From Megaustenia siamemsis (Eukaryota > Mollusca > Gastropoda > Stylommatophora > Ariophantidae), in contig JAVIAB010000073.1 of the NCBI GenBank assembly GCA_032433765.1, positions 65,466,205-65,530,204 on the forward strand: DNA of 64,000 bases, given 5' to 3'. The notes under the pieces are model-generated. The model saw nothing but the letters and a program-made list of their open reading frames with translations. It had not been told where the DNA came from and did not search any database. A program made the translations under genes and the position numbers. Below are positions 55,285 through 64,000 of the stretch, piece after piece (positions within the stretch are counted from its first letter, which is position 1; each line of letters starts with the position of its first letter).

Positions 55285-55665
55285 TCAGCTTAAACGGCGA
55301 TGGATGTGTTGGTCGTTTCCATTACCCGCCTTTGTGGTTTCTGCTATCTTGTTAACCGCCCTCTTCTCCGTCGGCTTTTGGGGTGGAGAAGGTGAAGAAG
55401 AAGGCCTTGATTCCGCCGATGGAATATTTTTAATGAGATCGACCGAACCCACAGAGTGTCTTTTATACTGTTCCAATTTAGTTAAATACTGACGCAGAGA
55501 ACATTGGCACAGTCTAGCCTTATCCACAGGCGCTAAATCATAGCGGTATAGGATAAGGTGCATTTCATCATCTAACTCTCTACAGTTGTACAGAGATCCG
55601 TATCATGTAGTGTATAACTGCTAGCTTGTTTCAGATCCTCTAGCAACCGAGAATCCATGAAGACC
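55285..55665 (-). pseudogene. small accessory-type gene of a virus-like element, decayed
   Basis: Minus strand: MDSRLLEDLKQASSYTLHD near 55660, then a stop and shift into MHLILYRYDLAPVDKARL and QYLTKLEQYKR (55285-55563), followed by a Ser/Pro-rich stretch. The acidic start of the helical part, with a QRYL-like motif, resembles small proteins of unknown role encoded next to protein-primed polymerase genes in virus-like elements of cnidarian and mollusc genomes. It is at least twice interrupted. Identification is from memory of the family, so moderate at best. Confidence 0.4.
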
Positions 55666-55744
55666 GCTTTTTACTATAACTTAGACACCTACTACACCCC
55701 AGAGAACGATTAAAATAAATCGCAGCAAAGCACCTATAAAACCA

Positions 55745-55890
55745 CCAGTTTGGAGAATCTCCTTCCGCCGCTGCTCGTCTTCATTTTAGCTACGCGTCTC
55801 AACTTGTTCTTGTGTTGACGTAGCTCGCGCTTCTGATGATGTGTAAGTCTAACATTCCCTATTAATATGTTATGACAACATTAACACAAA
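55745..55890 (-). pseudogene. small basic protein of a virus-like element, decayed
   Basis: Minus strand: CHNILIGNVRLTHHQKRELR then QHKNKLRRVAK. Frame-shifted after that are a basic stretch and a hydrophobic TGGFIGALL segment, followed by a run of Leu/Ile/Val. A Lys/Arg-rich first half with a hydrophobic end fits a small core or membrane-active protein of DNA-virus-like elements; the role is unknown to me. It lies upstream of the 55285-55665 gene on the same strand. Confidence 0.45.
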
Positions 55891-56004
55891 GTGTGACAAG
55901 GCTCAGGAGAAGTCGTTTTTCGACTCATAAACCCCTCAGCGTTGATGAACAAGCGCACGAATCTCAACCTTTCACAGTGAATCTCAACCTTTCACCTTTC
56001 ACAC

Positions 56005-56282
56005 TTAGCGATTCTGCCATACTTTTTTATCTTTAACTTTAGCACGTTGACGATGTGCCTCTCGCCTTGGAATGTTCTCAACCTCAGATGATTCGGTGTT
56101 TATTATCGAAGTCCACCAATAAATAACAGTGGAGAATTGCGCAGTTGCGTCATTAAAACTCCCTTTGAGGTACGCCACTTGGCCGGGATATATTTGCTTG
56201 GCGAAATTGGAAATCTGACCACCGTCTCTGGGGTGGTTCTTGAAACGCACTATGTAGTAGGTATTGTGACTTATATCGCCCA
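56005..56282 (-). pseudogene. hypothetical gene of a virus-like element, truncated by SIDE 4
   Basis: Minus strand: YYIVRFKNHPRDGGQISNFA, then KQIYPGQVAYLKGSFNDATA, then a frameshift. The start is lost because the SIDE insertion begins at about 56281; the Met read at 56283 belongs to the SIDE. Together with the two downstream small frames it forms a same-strand series, as in compact viral or Polinton-like genomes. Function unknown. Confidence 0.45.
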
Positions 56283-56557
56283 TGTGTTACCGGGGCCTCA
56301 TTATGTAGGAAGTAAAGAATAGTGACACTGTGACCTTCCAGGCATTTCGTAAGAGGCGACTAAGGAGGTTGATCGAGGTTACAATTGACAAGCTGTCATT
56401 GTAAAAAGCATTGTTATGGAAACAGAACCATAGATTTTAGAAGCAGTGATCTCTGCAATATGTGCCATTTTGGCACGCAAGGTTTCTGTTTTTGAGATTG
56501 TGGTTCTGCCCTATGTGCCGTCTTCGGCTCGAAAGGACAATATATATATATATAAAT
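56280..56557 (+). mobile_element. short internally deleted LINE-like element (SIDE), copy 4
   Basis: CCCATGTGTTACCGGGGCC head to TCGAAAGGACAA tail, followed by (TA)n in place of (GATA)n. No clear target duplication was found. It separates the decayed gene cluster from LINE D2 and inverted block R. Confidence 0.85.
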
Positions 56558-56604
56558 TATGTCATACATCTCTCTTCTACCTTTTAGCTCCCAGTGGAGC
56601 ATAG

Positions 56605-57013
56605 GTGGCAAAAAGGAGGTAATTGTTGAATAGATAATAGTGAAATATAAGAATAAAAGTACAGAATATAGCTAACCAATCGCTTGTATTTTATTGGATT
56701 TTAATAGCTTTTAATGGCGTAGTTAAGGGCGGAAGGGTCTCAGATTGGTAAGTGGTCGGCTTGTAATGGCGCAATGAATGGGTGGGTTGTGCAAAGTGAT
56801 AGACAAACCTTAGCTGACCGATTCATTGTGCCATATTCGATTTTCATGGCTTGAAATGGGTTTTTAGGGTGGTGGGACGGTAAACAAATCGATAATATAT
56901 AAGAAGAAGAATAAAAAGGCAGACTCATAGCTAACCGATTGATATTTTTAAATTGGATTTTAACGACACTTTTAATGGATTTATATCGGTTTTAATGAGC
57001 GGATAGTGAGGTG
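56605..57013 (+). repeat. dispersed block R, copy 2 (409 bp), inside LINE D2
   Basis: Same length and almost the same sequence as 50862-51270, including the CGGATAGTGAGGTG that is the target duplication of LINE D1. It lies within the LINE D2 target duplications, between the main LINE 3' end and a 35-bp repeat of that end. The 62-codon minus frame (56740-56928) is identical to one at 50997-51185, which reflects duplication and not selection. Confidence 0.85.
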
Positions 57014-57138
57014 TCTTCTACCTTTTAGCTCCCAGTGGAGCATAGGTCTTCAACAAACACTTTCCAAGTCTTTCTGTTTTTTGCCATTCTTTTAAGATCA
57101 TTCCATGTCTTCCCCATCATCTTCATCTCTGCTTCGAT

Positions 57139-58512
57139 CTATTTTCTCCAAGAATTCCTTGGTCTTCCTCTTTGTCTTTTCCCCTGGGGATTCCAAAAAA
57201 GGGCCTGTTGTGTAATACTCTCAGTTGGCTTCCGTAGTGTGTGTCCTATCCATCGCCATCGTCTTCGCTGTATCTCTTTATCCACTGGTATTTGACTGGT
57301 ACATTTCCATAATTCCACGTTAGTGACTTTGTCCTGCCATTTCCATCCCTTTATTCTGCGCAAGCATCCATTAATGAAAGTCTGTACCTTCGTGATTGTC
57401 AATTTTGTTATTCTCCATGTTTCACAGCCATATAATAGAACCGACTTAACATTGGAGTTGAAAATTTTTATTTTTGTATTTAGCCTAATTTCTTTGGATT
57501 TCCATATGTTTCCCAGTGCAATGAAAGCTCCTCTTGCTTTTGATATCCTTATTTTGGTATCATTTTCTGTTCCTCCCTCTTTATCTATATTACTGCCCAG
57601 ATAGATATAAGATTGTACGTCTAGTAGAGGTATTTCTCCTAGTTTTATTTGGTTATTGCCAACTGCATTAATTCTCATAATGTTGGTCTTATCTCTATTA
57701 ATCTTTAGTCCTAGCTGTTGTGATCTGTCATCTAATATACACATTTTGTCTTGCATCTGTTGGTGGCTGTGTGATAGGAGAGCTATGTCATCAGCAAAGT
57801 CTAAATCATCAAGTTGTTTGGTCAGTGACCACTGGATCCCATTTCTGTTGTTTTGAGTTATTTTCATAATCCAATCTATGGCCAGTAGAAAGAGAAATGG
57901 AGACAGAAGGCATCCTTGCCTTACTCCTGTTCTTATTTCAAATGCTTCTGTAAGCTGTCCTTCATGCACCACACTACATTTTGTTCCTTCATACATTGTT
58001 TTTATCAGGTTAATAAACTTTATGGGGATTCCGTAATGACTCAGCAACTTCCAAAGCATTCTTCTGTCTAAACTATCAAATGCCTTTTCGTAATCTATGA
58101 ATCCAATATAAAGTGGGGATTTTAGTTCTAAACTTTGTTCAACTATTATACGTAGAGTAGTTATTTGATCAGCACATGATCTGTTCTTCCTAAAACCTGC
58201 TTGTTCATCTCTCAAGTGTTTCTCTATAGCCTCTTTTAGTCTCTCCAGAATGATTCTGCCTAATATTTTTCCTGGCACTGATAGTAGCATAATTCCCCTA
58301 TAATTTGTGCACTCCTGTAAACTTCCTTTCTTTGGTAGTTTGATCATATAACCTTCTCTCCAGTCTTTAGGTATTTCTTCCCTCTCCCAAATTTTATCCA
58401 ATAGATCATGTAACATCTTGGTAGAGGTGATAATATCTGCTTTGATGGCTTCCGAAGGAATTTCATCTGGTCCTGTGGCTTTACCATCTTTTAATAGTTT
58501 GATGGCTTTCAT
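57139..58512 (-). pseudogene. LINE D2 reverse transcriptase
   Basis: 457 codons: DGKATGPDEIPSEAIK, IKLPKKGSLQECTNYRGIML, FRKNRSCADQ, motif A FIDYEKAFDSLDRR, motif B GVRQGCLLSPFLF and motif C DFADDIALLSH with both Asp, then the C-terminal LLYGCETWR, FINGCLRRIKGWKWQDK and KRQRGRPRNSW. A TAG (CAG in copy 1) truncates the last 42 or so residues. A one-base shift near 58525 separates it from the upstream linker (58512-58952, Lys/Glu-rich coiled-coil-like). The palm is intact. Confidence 0.93.
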
Positions 58513-59254
58513 TATTTCTTCTTTGCTTGGTTTTCGCAGTTAACGTGTAACTCTTCTTCTGCTGGTAGTATATCTGGAGGATTATTTGAGCCGGGTCTGT
58601 TCAAAAGTTCTTCAAAGTGCTCTTTCCATCTCTCCATTTGTTCCCTTATATTACTAAGCAGATTTCCTTTCTTATCTTTGATAAAGGCGTTAATCTGTTT
58701 GTATTTTCCACCTAATTTCTTTGTGCTGCTGTACAGTTCTTTCATATTCCCTTTATTTGCTGCTTCTTCTGCCTCTTTAGCTAATTCATCTATATATTTC
58801 CTCGTATCCCTTTTAATGCATCTCCTCACTTCTTTGTTCACCTCTGTGTAAGCTTCCTGTGTCTTGGCTTTATTACTTCTTGTTTTGCTTTTATTTATGT
58901 CTGCTTTCTTGTTCTTTCTTTCTTTAATTTTATCCAGGGTCTCTGCTGTCATCCATGCCTTATTCTGGCGTTCTCTTTTCCCCAGTGTTTCTTCGCATGT
59001 CTCTTTCCATATATTTTTTACCTGTTTCCAATGATCTTCTATATTTATTGTATTTTCTAGTTGTTGCAGGACTTGGTATTTGTTTGATATTGTGACTGCG
59101 AATTTATTTTTAATTCCTTGTTCTTTAAGAAACCCTACATTGAAATACTTTCTACCCTTATTCGTTGTAGCATACCTTTTTTAATTTAATTTTAAGTTTG
59201 GCTAACAGAAGATGATGATCAGAAGCTATATTTGCCCCTCTATATACTTTTACA
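58512..59254 (-). pseudogene. LINE D2 linker between endonuclease and RT
   Basis: Minus strand. SDHHLLLAKLKIKLKK (59158-59254) is the end of the endonuclease, with its SDHH motif. After a stop, a charged helical linker runs from about 59140 to 58530 (WMTAETLDKIKERKNKK, EEAANKGNMKELYSSTKK, EHFEELLNRPGS). This linker is normal for the group. It continues into the RT after a frameshift. Confidence 0.88.
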
Positions 59255-60531
59255 GAAGAAGAACAGGCTGGGTTTAGAAAAGGGAGAAGCTGTCTTGACC
59301 ACATTTTCACTCTACGACTTATATTGGAGGAACACATTGAAAAGCAAAAACCTTTTGTACTTAACTTCATCGACTTCAAAAAAGCATTTGATAGTATTCA
59401 TAGAGATTCTTTGTGGAAAATTCTGAAGCAATATGGCTTACCATCAAAAATCATAAATATTATCAAAGACATGTATGATGGTTACACATGTGCAGTTCGA
59501 ACAGAGGAAGGACTGAGCGAATGTTTCCCAATAGAAACTGGGGTTAAACAAGGATGTATTTTATCGCCCTTGTTATTTGGAATTGTTATGGACTTCATAA
59601 TGAAGAAATGCTGCACTGGTAATAAAGGCATCGAATGGATACAAGGAGACCATTTGGAGGACCTCGACTTTGCTGATGACATAGTTCTCATCAGCAGTCA
59701 GATAAAAACGATGCAGGAAAACACAAATGAACTATCATCAATAGCCAGCAAAATTGGGCTTGAGGTCAATCATGAAAAGACTAAAGTCATGAAAAGTTTA
59801 ATTCCAACAAGTGACAAAATATACATGGAAAACAAACCAGTAGAAGAGATCGATCACTTTATCTATCTTGGAAGTCACATTGATCGAGAAGGGGATACGA
59901 GCAAAGAAATTAGAATCAGACTGGCTAAAGCAGCAATGTCTTTCAGAAGCCTTGAAAAGTTGTGGAAATCAAAACTCATTAGCACAAACACAAAACTTAG
60001 GCTATTCAAATCAAATGTACTATCAACCCTTACGTATGCGTGTGAAAGCTGGAAAACAACAAGAGATATAGAAACAAAGTTGAACGCATTCGAAAATAAA
60101 TGTCTAAGGAAAATACTTGGTATAGAATGGAACGAATTCAAAACAAACGAGGAAATTAGAGAAATCGCCAATCAACCACTAATATCTTCAGTAATAAAGA
60201 AAAGACGATGGTCATACGTTGGACATGTGATGAGAAGAGATAATAATCGAATAGCAAAGCAAGCCCTCATATGGGAAACAACAGGTAAAAGAAAAAGAGG
60301 AAGACCCAGGGAGACACTGAGAAGAACATTGATGAGAGAGGCAAGAGCAGCAGGAATCGGCTCCATCAATGAGATAGAACTGCTTGCACAGAACAGAGAC
60401 AGATGGCGAGATTTGATAAAATATCTTTAAAAGAAAACTGCTAGAACAAAAATTCATATAGGAGAAGGTGTATCTTGGTCTACGCCCTATGGGCCGGTTA
60501 CGGCTCGAAAGGACAATAGATAGATAGATAG
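59255..60531 (+). mobile_element. LINE family E, 5'-truncated, inserted in LINE D2
   Basis: Flanked by ATACTTTTACA (59244-59254 and 60532-60542). It starts in the RT, EEQAGFRKGRSC equivalent, and ends with a 3' region TACGGCTCGAAAGGACAATA and a (GATA)n tail shared with the SIDE elements. Insertion orientation is opposite to LINE D2, and it falls just before the SDHH codons. Restoring the flanks rejoins SSLQDVK with VYRGANIASDHH, confirming the insertion. Confidence 0.95.
59324..60430 (+). CDS. LINE E reverse transcriptase, intact C-terminal portion
   Basis: 368 codons without a stop: motif A FIDFKKAFDSIHR, motif B GVKQGCILSPLLFGIVMD, motif C DLDFADDIVLISSQ, LEVNHEKTKVM, FIYLGSHIDREGDT, LTYACESWKT, CLRKILGIEWNEFKTNEE, HVMRRDNNRIAKQAL, then KRKRGRPRETLRR and the stop. 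The frame is open from before the Met, because the copy is truncated upstream (59255). It lacks the endonuclease, so it cannot move autonomously. The unbroken frame points to a recent insertion. Confidence 0.9.
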   Translation: MEEHIEKQKPFVLNFIDFKKAFDSIHRDSLWKILKQYGLPSKIINIIKDMYDGYTCAVRTEEGLSECFPIETGVKQGCILSPLLFGIVMDFIMKKCCTGNKGIEWIQGDHLEDLDFADDIVLISSQIKTMQENTNELSSIASKIGLEVNHEKTKVMKSLIPTSDKIYMENKPVEEIDHFIYLGSHIDREGDTSKEIRIRLAKAAMSFRSLEKLWKSKLISTNTKLRLFKSNVLSTLTYACESWKTTRDIETKLNAFENKCLRKILGIEWNEFKTNEEIREIANQPLISSVIKKRRWSYVGHVMRRDNNRIAKQALIWETTGKRKRGRPRETLRRTLMREARAAGIGSINEIELLAQNRDRWRDLIKYL

Positions 60532-60542
60532 ATACTTTTACA

Positions 60543-61372
60543 TCCTGTAAGGATGACTTAAACTTTTTATTAATACATATGTGATCAATTTGATTTTCCG
60601 TTCTATGATCTGGTGACACCCATGTAGCTTTGTGTATTCTTTTATGTTGGAATATTGTTCCTCCTAGGCTCATTTGATTAAGGGCGCAGAAATTCACAAA
60701 TATCTCTCCATTCTCGTTTATATCTCCAAGTCCATGTTTTCCCATAATCTCTTCGAAGCCTCTGTTGTCTGATCCTACCTTAGCATTTAGGTCTCCCATC
60801 AAGATTATAATATCCTTGGCTCGTCTTGTATCCATCTGACATTGTAGCTGTTTATAAAAATCATCTTTAACTGAGTCATCTTTATCGTTGGTTGGTGCAT
60901 AGCATTGTATAATGTGTAATTTTATTTTGTTTTTGGTTGTTCTAAATGTTGCTCTCACCAGTCTTGGTCCCACTGCCTCCCATTCTATTAGTGTCTTCTG
61001 TGCATTCTTTGATAGCATTATAGCTACCCCTTCGCTATGTTGTGCTCCTGGTTCCTGGTGTCCTGATGATAAAATCATCTCCCCTGTATTCAATTTTATT
61101 CTCTCCGCTCCCAGCCATCTTGTTTCACACATTCCCAGAATATCTATCTTGTAGTTGGTCATTTCTGCTGCCACTTGTGCCGCTTTTCCCTGTTCGTTAA
61201 GGGTACGAACATTCCAGGTGCCAATTCTGGATGATTTCCTGGTAGACAAAGGGTGAGTCGGCAATCCGGACTCCTTATGGCTTTCTCCGGATTGCGTCTT
61301 ACGTCTCTTAGACAGAGAGCCCTTCTCTTTCCTGGTTGACGGATTAACTTTATCTTTCTTTGACTTGTTCAT
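60543..61372 (-). pseudogene. LINE D2 APE-type endonuclease
   Basis: Starts MNKSKKDKVNPSTRKEKG (basic). It reads IGTWNVRTLNEQGK (N), ILGMCETRW (E), VAIMLSKNA, LHIIQCYAPTND, IILMGDLNAKVGSDNRG (D, N), ATWVSPDHRTENQIDHI and FKSSLQDVK, where LINE E interrupts. The SDHH end lies at about 59210, on the other side of LINE E. It resembles the endonuclease domain annotated in many animals as craniofacial development protein 2-like. All catalytic motifs are present, but split by the insertion. The extension of this frame below 60543 reads LINE E antisense and is not real. Confidence 0.92.
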
Positions 61373-61532
61373 GTTTGTGAAGTTTTTTCGGCTTAATTTT
61401 ACAGTATGGAATAGCCAGTCCCATGCCTAACCCTCCTTTCTCGCCTCTTACGAACATGCCTGGTAGGGTACAGCGCCGCTATTCTTTACTCCCCTTTCGG
61501 GCCCCGGCAGCGCACGGGCGTATGTCATACAT

Positions 61533-62053
61533 ATTCAACCACAATTTACGCCAGCATATTTTTTTCAATCGTTTTGTTTTGATTTAATTTCGATCTTTAT
61601 CACCCCTACCCACCCCCTTCAGATACTATTCCGTCCCATAAGATCAGAAAGAATAAATTGAATCATCCAAAATCCATTTTAAACCCAGCCGAATTAGCCA
61701 AAATCCGCCAACCCTTGCCAAAATTCAGTAAAATACAATAAATTGGTCAACTATGGTTCACTATTAGTATATCTTTGTCACACCTCACTATCCGCCGCCT
61801 AAAACCAGTGAGAGCCCCTTAAAATAGTCATTAAAATACAATTTAAAAACATCAATCGGTCAACTATAAGACGACACCTTTATTCCTCTTATCTGTTCAT
61901 CGGTCAGTCTTTACCACACCGCCAACGTACAGCACATACCGTTCCGCTTCTAAAAACCCCATTAAAAGCCGTTAAAATCTCATAAGATACAATTAAATGG
62001 TCAGCCATGGTTCGGCGCTTTTATTCTTATATTTCATTATTATATCTTCAGCG
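61533..62053 (-). repeat. dispersed block R, copy 3 (inverted), first part
   Basis: The reverse complement resembles 53690-53720 (GGCATAAATTGTAATTG type), then 52651-52862, then 50862-51270. So this is the whole block R without LINE D1 or LINE C, in opposite orientation. It shows the empty site at both LINE positions, though it is diverged. Confidence 0.7.
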
Positions 62054-62612
62054 TGTACAATGTACAACTGAAATAAACAAAAGAATAGGAATGGCAAAAA
62101 GTAATTTTAATGTTATGAAGGACATACTAACATCAAAACAAATAACACCAAAGCTAAAACTAAGAATAGCAAAATGTTACATCTTCTCAATATTCCTATA
62201 TGGTGCTGAAACATGGACATTAGACAAGAAAACAGAACAGAGAATTGAAGCCTTCGAAATGTGGATTTATAGAAGAATAGGTAGAATTGGATGGAAGGAA
62301 GGAAAAGAAAACAAACGATGAAGTCTTAAAACAACTAAAAATGAAAAGAGAACTTCTGAACACAATTAGAACAAGAGAAATGCGATTCTTGGGCCATGTT
62401 AAAAGACACAACAGCCTACTGAAAGTAATCCTGGAGGGGAAAATACAAGGTAAAAGAGGCAGAGGCAGACCAAGATTAACATGGACGAGTAACATCAAAA
62501 GATGGATAAATCAACCGATGACAACCTGCACTATCAAAGCAAGAGATAGAGCAGAATGGCGCTCCATGGTAGCCAACCTTCGTTGCGGAGACGGCACTCA
62601 ATGATGATGATG
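62054..62612 (+). pseudogene. LINE family A 3' portion, nested in block R copy 3
   Basis: 559 bp with 12-bp duplication ATATCTTCAGCG (62042-62053, 62613-62624) and a GATGATGATGAT tail. It encodes ITPKLKLRIAKCYIFSIFLY, WTLDKKTEQRIEAF (62007-62321), then after a frameshift EMRFLGHVKRHNSLL, GKRGRGRPRLTW and the C-terminal RAEWRSMVANLRCGDGTQ (62287-62604). This is the reference 3' end for family A. Confidence 0.92.
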
Positions 62613-62624
62613 ATATCTTCAGCG

Positions 62625-62800
62625 ATTACACCCCCCTTATCACACTTTCAATTCCACAAATATCTCCCTTTGCCACCAATATCACGTCAAATTACACAAA
62701 ACCATACATTTCTCGTCAAAAGCGAGGTCACCTATGATTCTAACATTATTTCTTATTCTTATTCTTCTTTCTTCTTTTCTCATTTCCCTGATACCTAAAA
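62625..62800 (-). repeat. dispersed block R, copy 3, second part
   Basis: Continues after LINE A. The reverse complement loosely resembles 50690-50870 (ATTCCAC...ATCTCCC motifs). Confidence 0.5.
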
Positions 62801-62814
62801 GGTGTCGTGGTTTA

Positions 62815-63315
62815 TATCATTTGACGTTTTTGTGCTGCTCGAATTGTCTGAATTAGTGATTTTCCTTTGTTGTTACATGTCTCTGTCGCTGCATCTATCC
62901 ATCTTCTTCTGGGTCTTCCTCTTGGTCTTTTTCCATGCATTCTTGAGAAGAACGCCCTTGATGGTGATTGGTAAGGATTCATTCTGACCAGGTGGCCAAA
63001 TCAGTTAAGTTGTTGTTCTATATATTCTTGGCAGGGTTTTGTTCCTACTATTTTTCTTATAGTTTCGTTTGGTATTCTATCTCTTCTTGTGTTGTTTGTT
63101 ACTTTTCTCAAGCAACGCATCTCACATGTATTGATCTTTCTTAAATGTGATTTAGAAAGGGTCCATGTTTGACTTTCATAGCACAAAGTTGGTATGAAGA
63201 TGCTATTTATCATGTGTTGTTTATCTGGCATAGAAATGTTTGGATGTCTTAGCAATGGTGAAAGCTGGTATGTGACAGCATTTGCTTTTTGTATTCTCAT
63301 GTTAATTTCTAAGAC
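62815..63315 (-). pseudogene. LINE family F, C-terminal fragment (minus)
   Basis: Minus strand: ANAVTYQLSPLLRHPNIS, SIFIPTLCYESQTWTLSK, INTCEMRCLRKVTNNTRRDR, IPNETIRKIVG (63001-63300). In another frame near 62870-62990 come a GHLV-type segment and a KRPRGRPRRRW basic tail. Truncated at 63315, where an oppositely oriented family F copy begins. Confidence 0.8.
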
Positions 63316-63319
63316 AAAG

Positions 63320-64000
63320 CTGCGTGCTTTCCCCCTTACTTTTCATCACATATATGGACAATATATGCAAATTAGCATGCCCAATCAGAGGAAACATACC
63401 AACACGGATGACAACAAACGATAACACAGAAGAGAACGAAATATGCGTACCAGAAAACAACAGAAGAGAGGAAGAAATAAATGAAATACTTTTTGCAGAC
63501 GACCAAGTTCTGATACATGAAACAACTGAGGACCTACAAGAACATATCAACAGGCTAAACAACACTTGTAAACAATACAACATGAAGATCAACATAAGCA
63601 AAACCGAAGTAATGGCAATAGCGAAAAAGAAAGAAAAACTAAACATCATTATAGATAATACATCTTTGAAGCAAGTTGACAATTTTAAACATCTGGGTAG
63701 CACGCTAACACAAGACAATAACCAAGAAACAGAGATAGATATAAGGTGTAACAAAGCATGCCAAGTTATATAGGCCAAGTATCAACACTATTGAAAAACA
63801 AAGCAATAACTACGGAAGCAAAAAAGGGCAATATACAAATCAATTTTTCTACCAACTCTGTGCTATCAGTGCCAGAATTGGACGCTGGACTCTAGAACAA
63901 TAAGAAAGATAACGACCACCGAAATTAAATGTGTCAGAAGAATGACAGGAAACAGCTTAAGGGACAGAGTAAGAAACACTGACCTGAGGAAGAAACTCGA
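63320..64000 (+). pseudogene. LINE family F, RT to C-terminal part (plus), cut by window end
   Basis: The frame 63324-63773 reads MLSPLLFITYMDNIC (motif B end), EILFADDQVLIHETTED (FADD, both Asp), MKINISKTEVMAIAKK, FKHLGSTLTQDNN. It is then shifted to an LCYQCQNWT-type segment and IKCVRRMTGNSLRDR near 63860-63970. A stop near 63772 and frameshifts make it inactive. It continues beyond the window. Confidence 0.85.

Larger units (their letters stand above)
56570..61520 (-). mobile_element. LINE family D copy 2, near full length, split by LINE E
   Basis: Flanked by a 12-bp duplication TATGTCATACAT (56558-56569 and 61521-61532). Minus-strand order: a 5' leader (61373-61520, with GTAAAGAATAGC and AGGCATGTTCGTAAGAGGCG), endonuclease (61372 to 60543), an interruption by LINE E (59255-60531), the end of the endonuclease and the RT (59254 to 57014). 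An extra 409-bp piece of block R (56605-57013) and a second short LINE D end (56570-56604) follow. The coding order APE then RT with no RNase H, and a short 3' end, fit RTE/Proto2-like LINEs. It is inactivated by a frameshift at about 58520, a nonsense codon at about 57141 and the LINE E insertion. Confidence 0.92.

Noticed and set aside
60212..60542. C-terminal extension of the LINE D2 endonuclease frame
   Set aside because: Below 60543 the frame reads LINE E in antisense. The true endonuclease end (SDHH) is at about 59210.
62815..64000. Twin-priming inversion of a single LINE
   Set aside because: The two fragments overlap in coding content, so at least two copies are involved.
1..64000. 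Bacterial-type operons, rRNA, riboswitches, origins
   Set aside because: No operon-like coding density, Shine-Dalgarno pattern or rRNA sequence; spliced exons, SINEs and LINEs indicate an animal genome.

Overview
The window reads as animal (metazoan) nuclear DNA. It is AT-rich and consists almost entirely of transposable elements and tandem repeats, and one spliced gene is visible. The LINE set (APE-type endonuclease plus RT of RTE/Proto2-like type, and an RNase H-bearing I/Nimb-like LINE), tRNA-derived SINEs, a Polinton-like element with a protein-primed DNA polymerase B fragment and very long minisatellites suggest a lophotrochozoan, probably a mollusc. That placement is inference; no single sequence proves it.

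The host gene is a secreted trypsin-like serine protease on the + strand. Three internal exons lie at 21963-22146 (activation site, catalytic His), 34895-35160 (catalytic Asp) and 40159-40316 (ending in DACQ, just before the expected GDSGGP exon). Each has AG/GT borders and the splice phases match across both introns. The first and last exons are not in the window. The introns are 12.7 kb, 5.0 kb and more than 23.6 kb, and insertions and arrays account for much of their length.

Region by region: 1-4.05 kb has LINE fragments, a 19-bp array and a SINE. 4.07-8.13 kb is a 23-bp satellite, and 8.6-9.5 kb holds 20-bp and 40-bp arrays. 9524-21276 is one LINE insertion (family B, minus strand, 10-bp target duplication) that later received a 1.6-kb Cys-rich cassette and an 8478-bp near-perfect palindrome (12435-20912). 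The palindrome has Polinton-type ends and a 6-bp target duplication. 22.2-33.7 kb (intron) holds a 34-bp array cut by a LINE B copy and an I-like LINE, preceded by nested family A, C and B insertions. 35.2-40.1 kb (intron) has a SINE split by a short element, and LINEs split by LINEs. 40.6-41.7 kb is a 31-bp array. 44651-50643 is a 68-bp satellite of about 88 copies. 50.6-64 kb has three copies of an unnamed dispersed block (R), two family D LINEs (one nearly full length and split by family E), a second copy of the Cys-rich cassette with its own target duplication, a decayed cluster of genes resembling virus-like/Polinton-like elements, and family F LINE pieces.

Family letters A-G are local labels for this window. 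The most unusual items are the palindromic Polinton-like element, the mobile Cys-rich cassette, the short elements that join a LINE-like 5' leader to a LINE 3' tail, and a LINE D insertion that carries a foreign 409-bp segment within its own target duplications.
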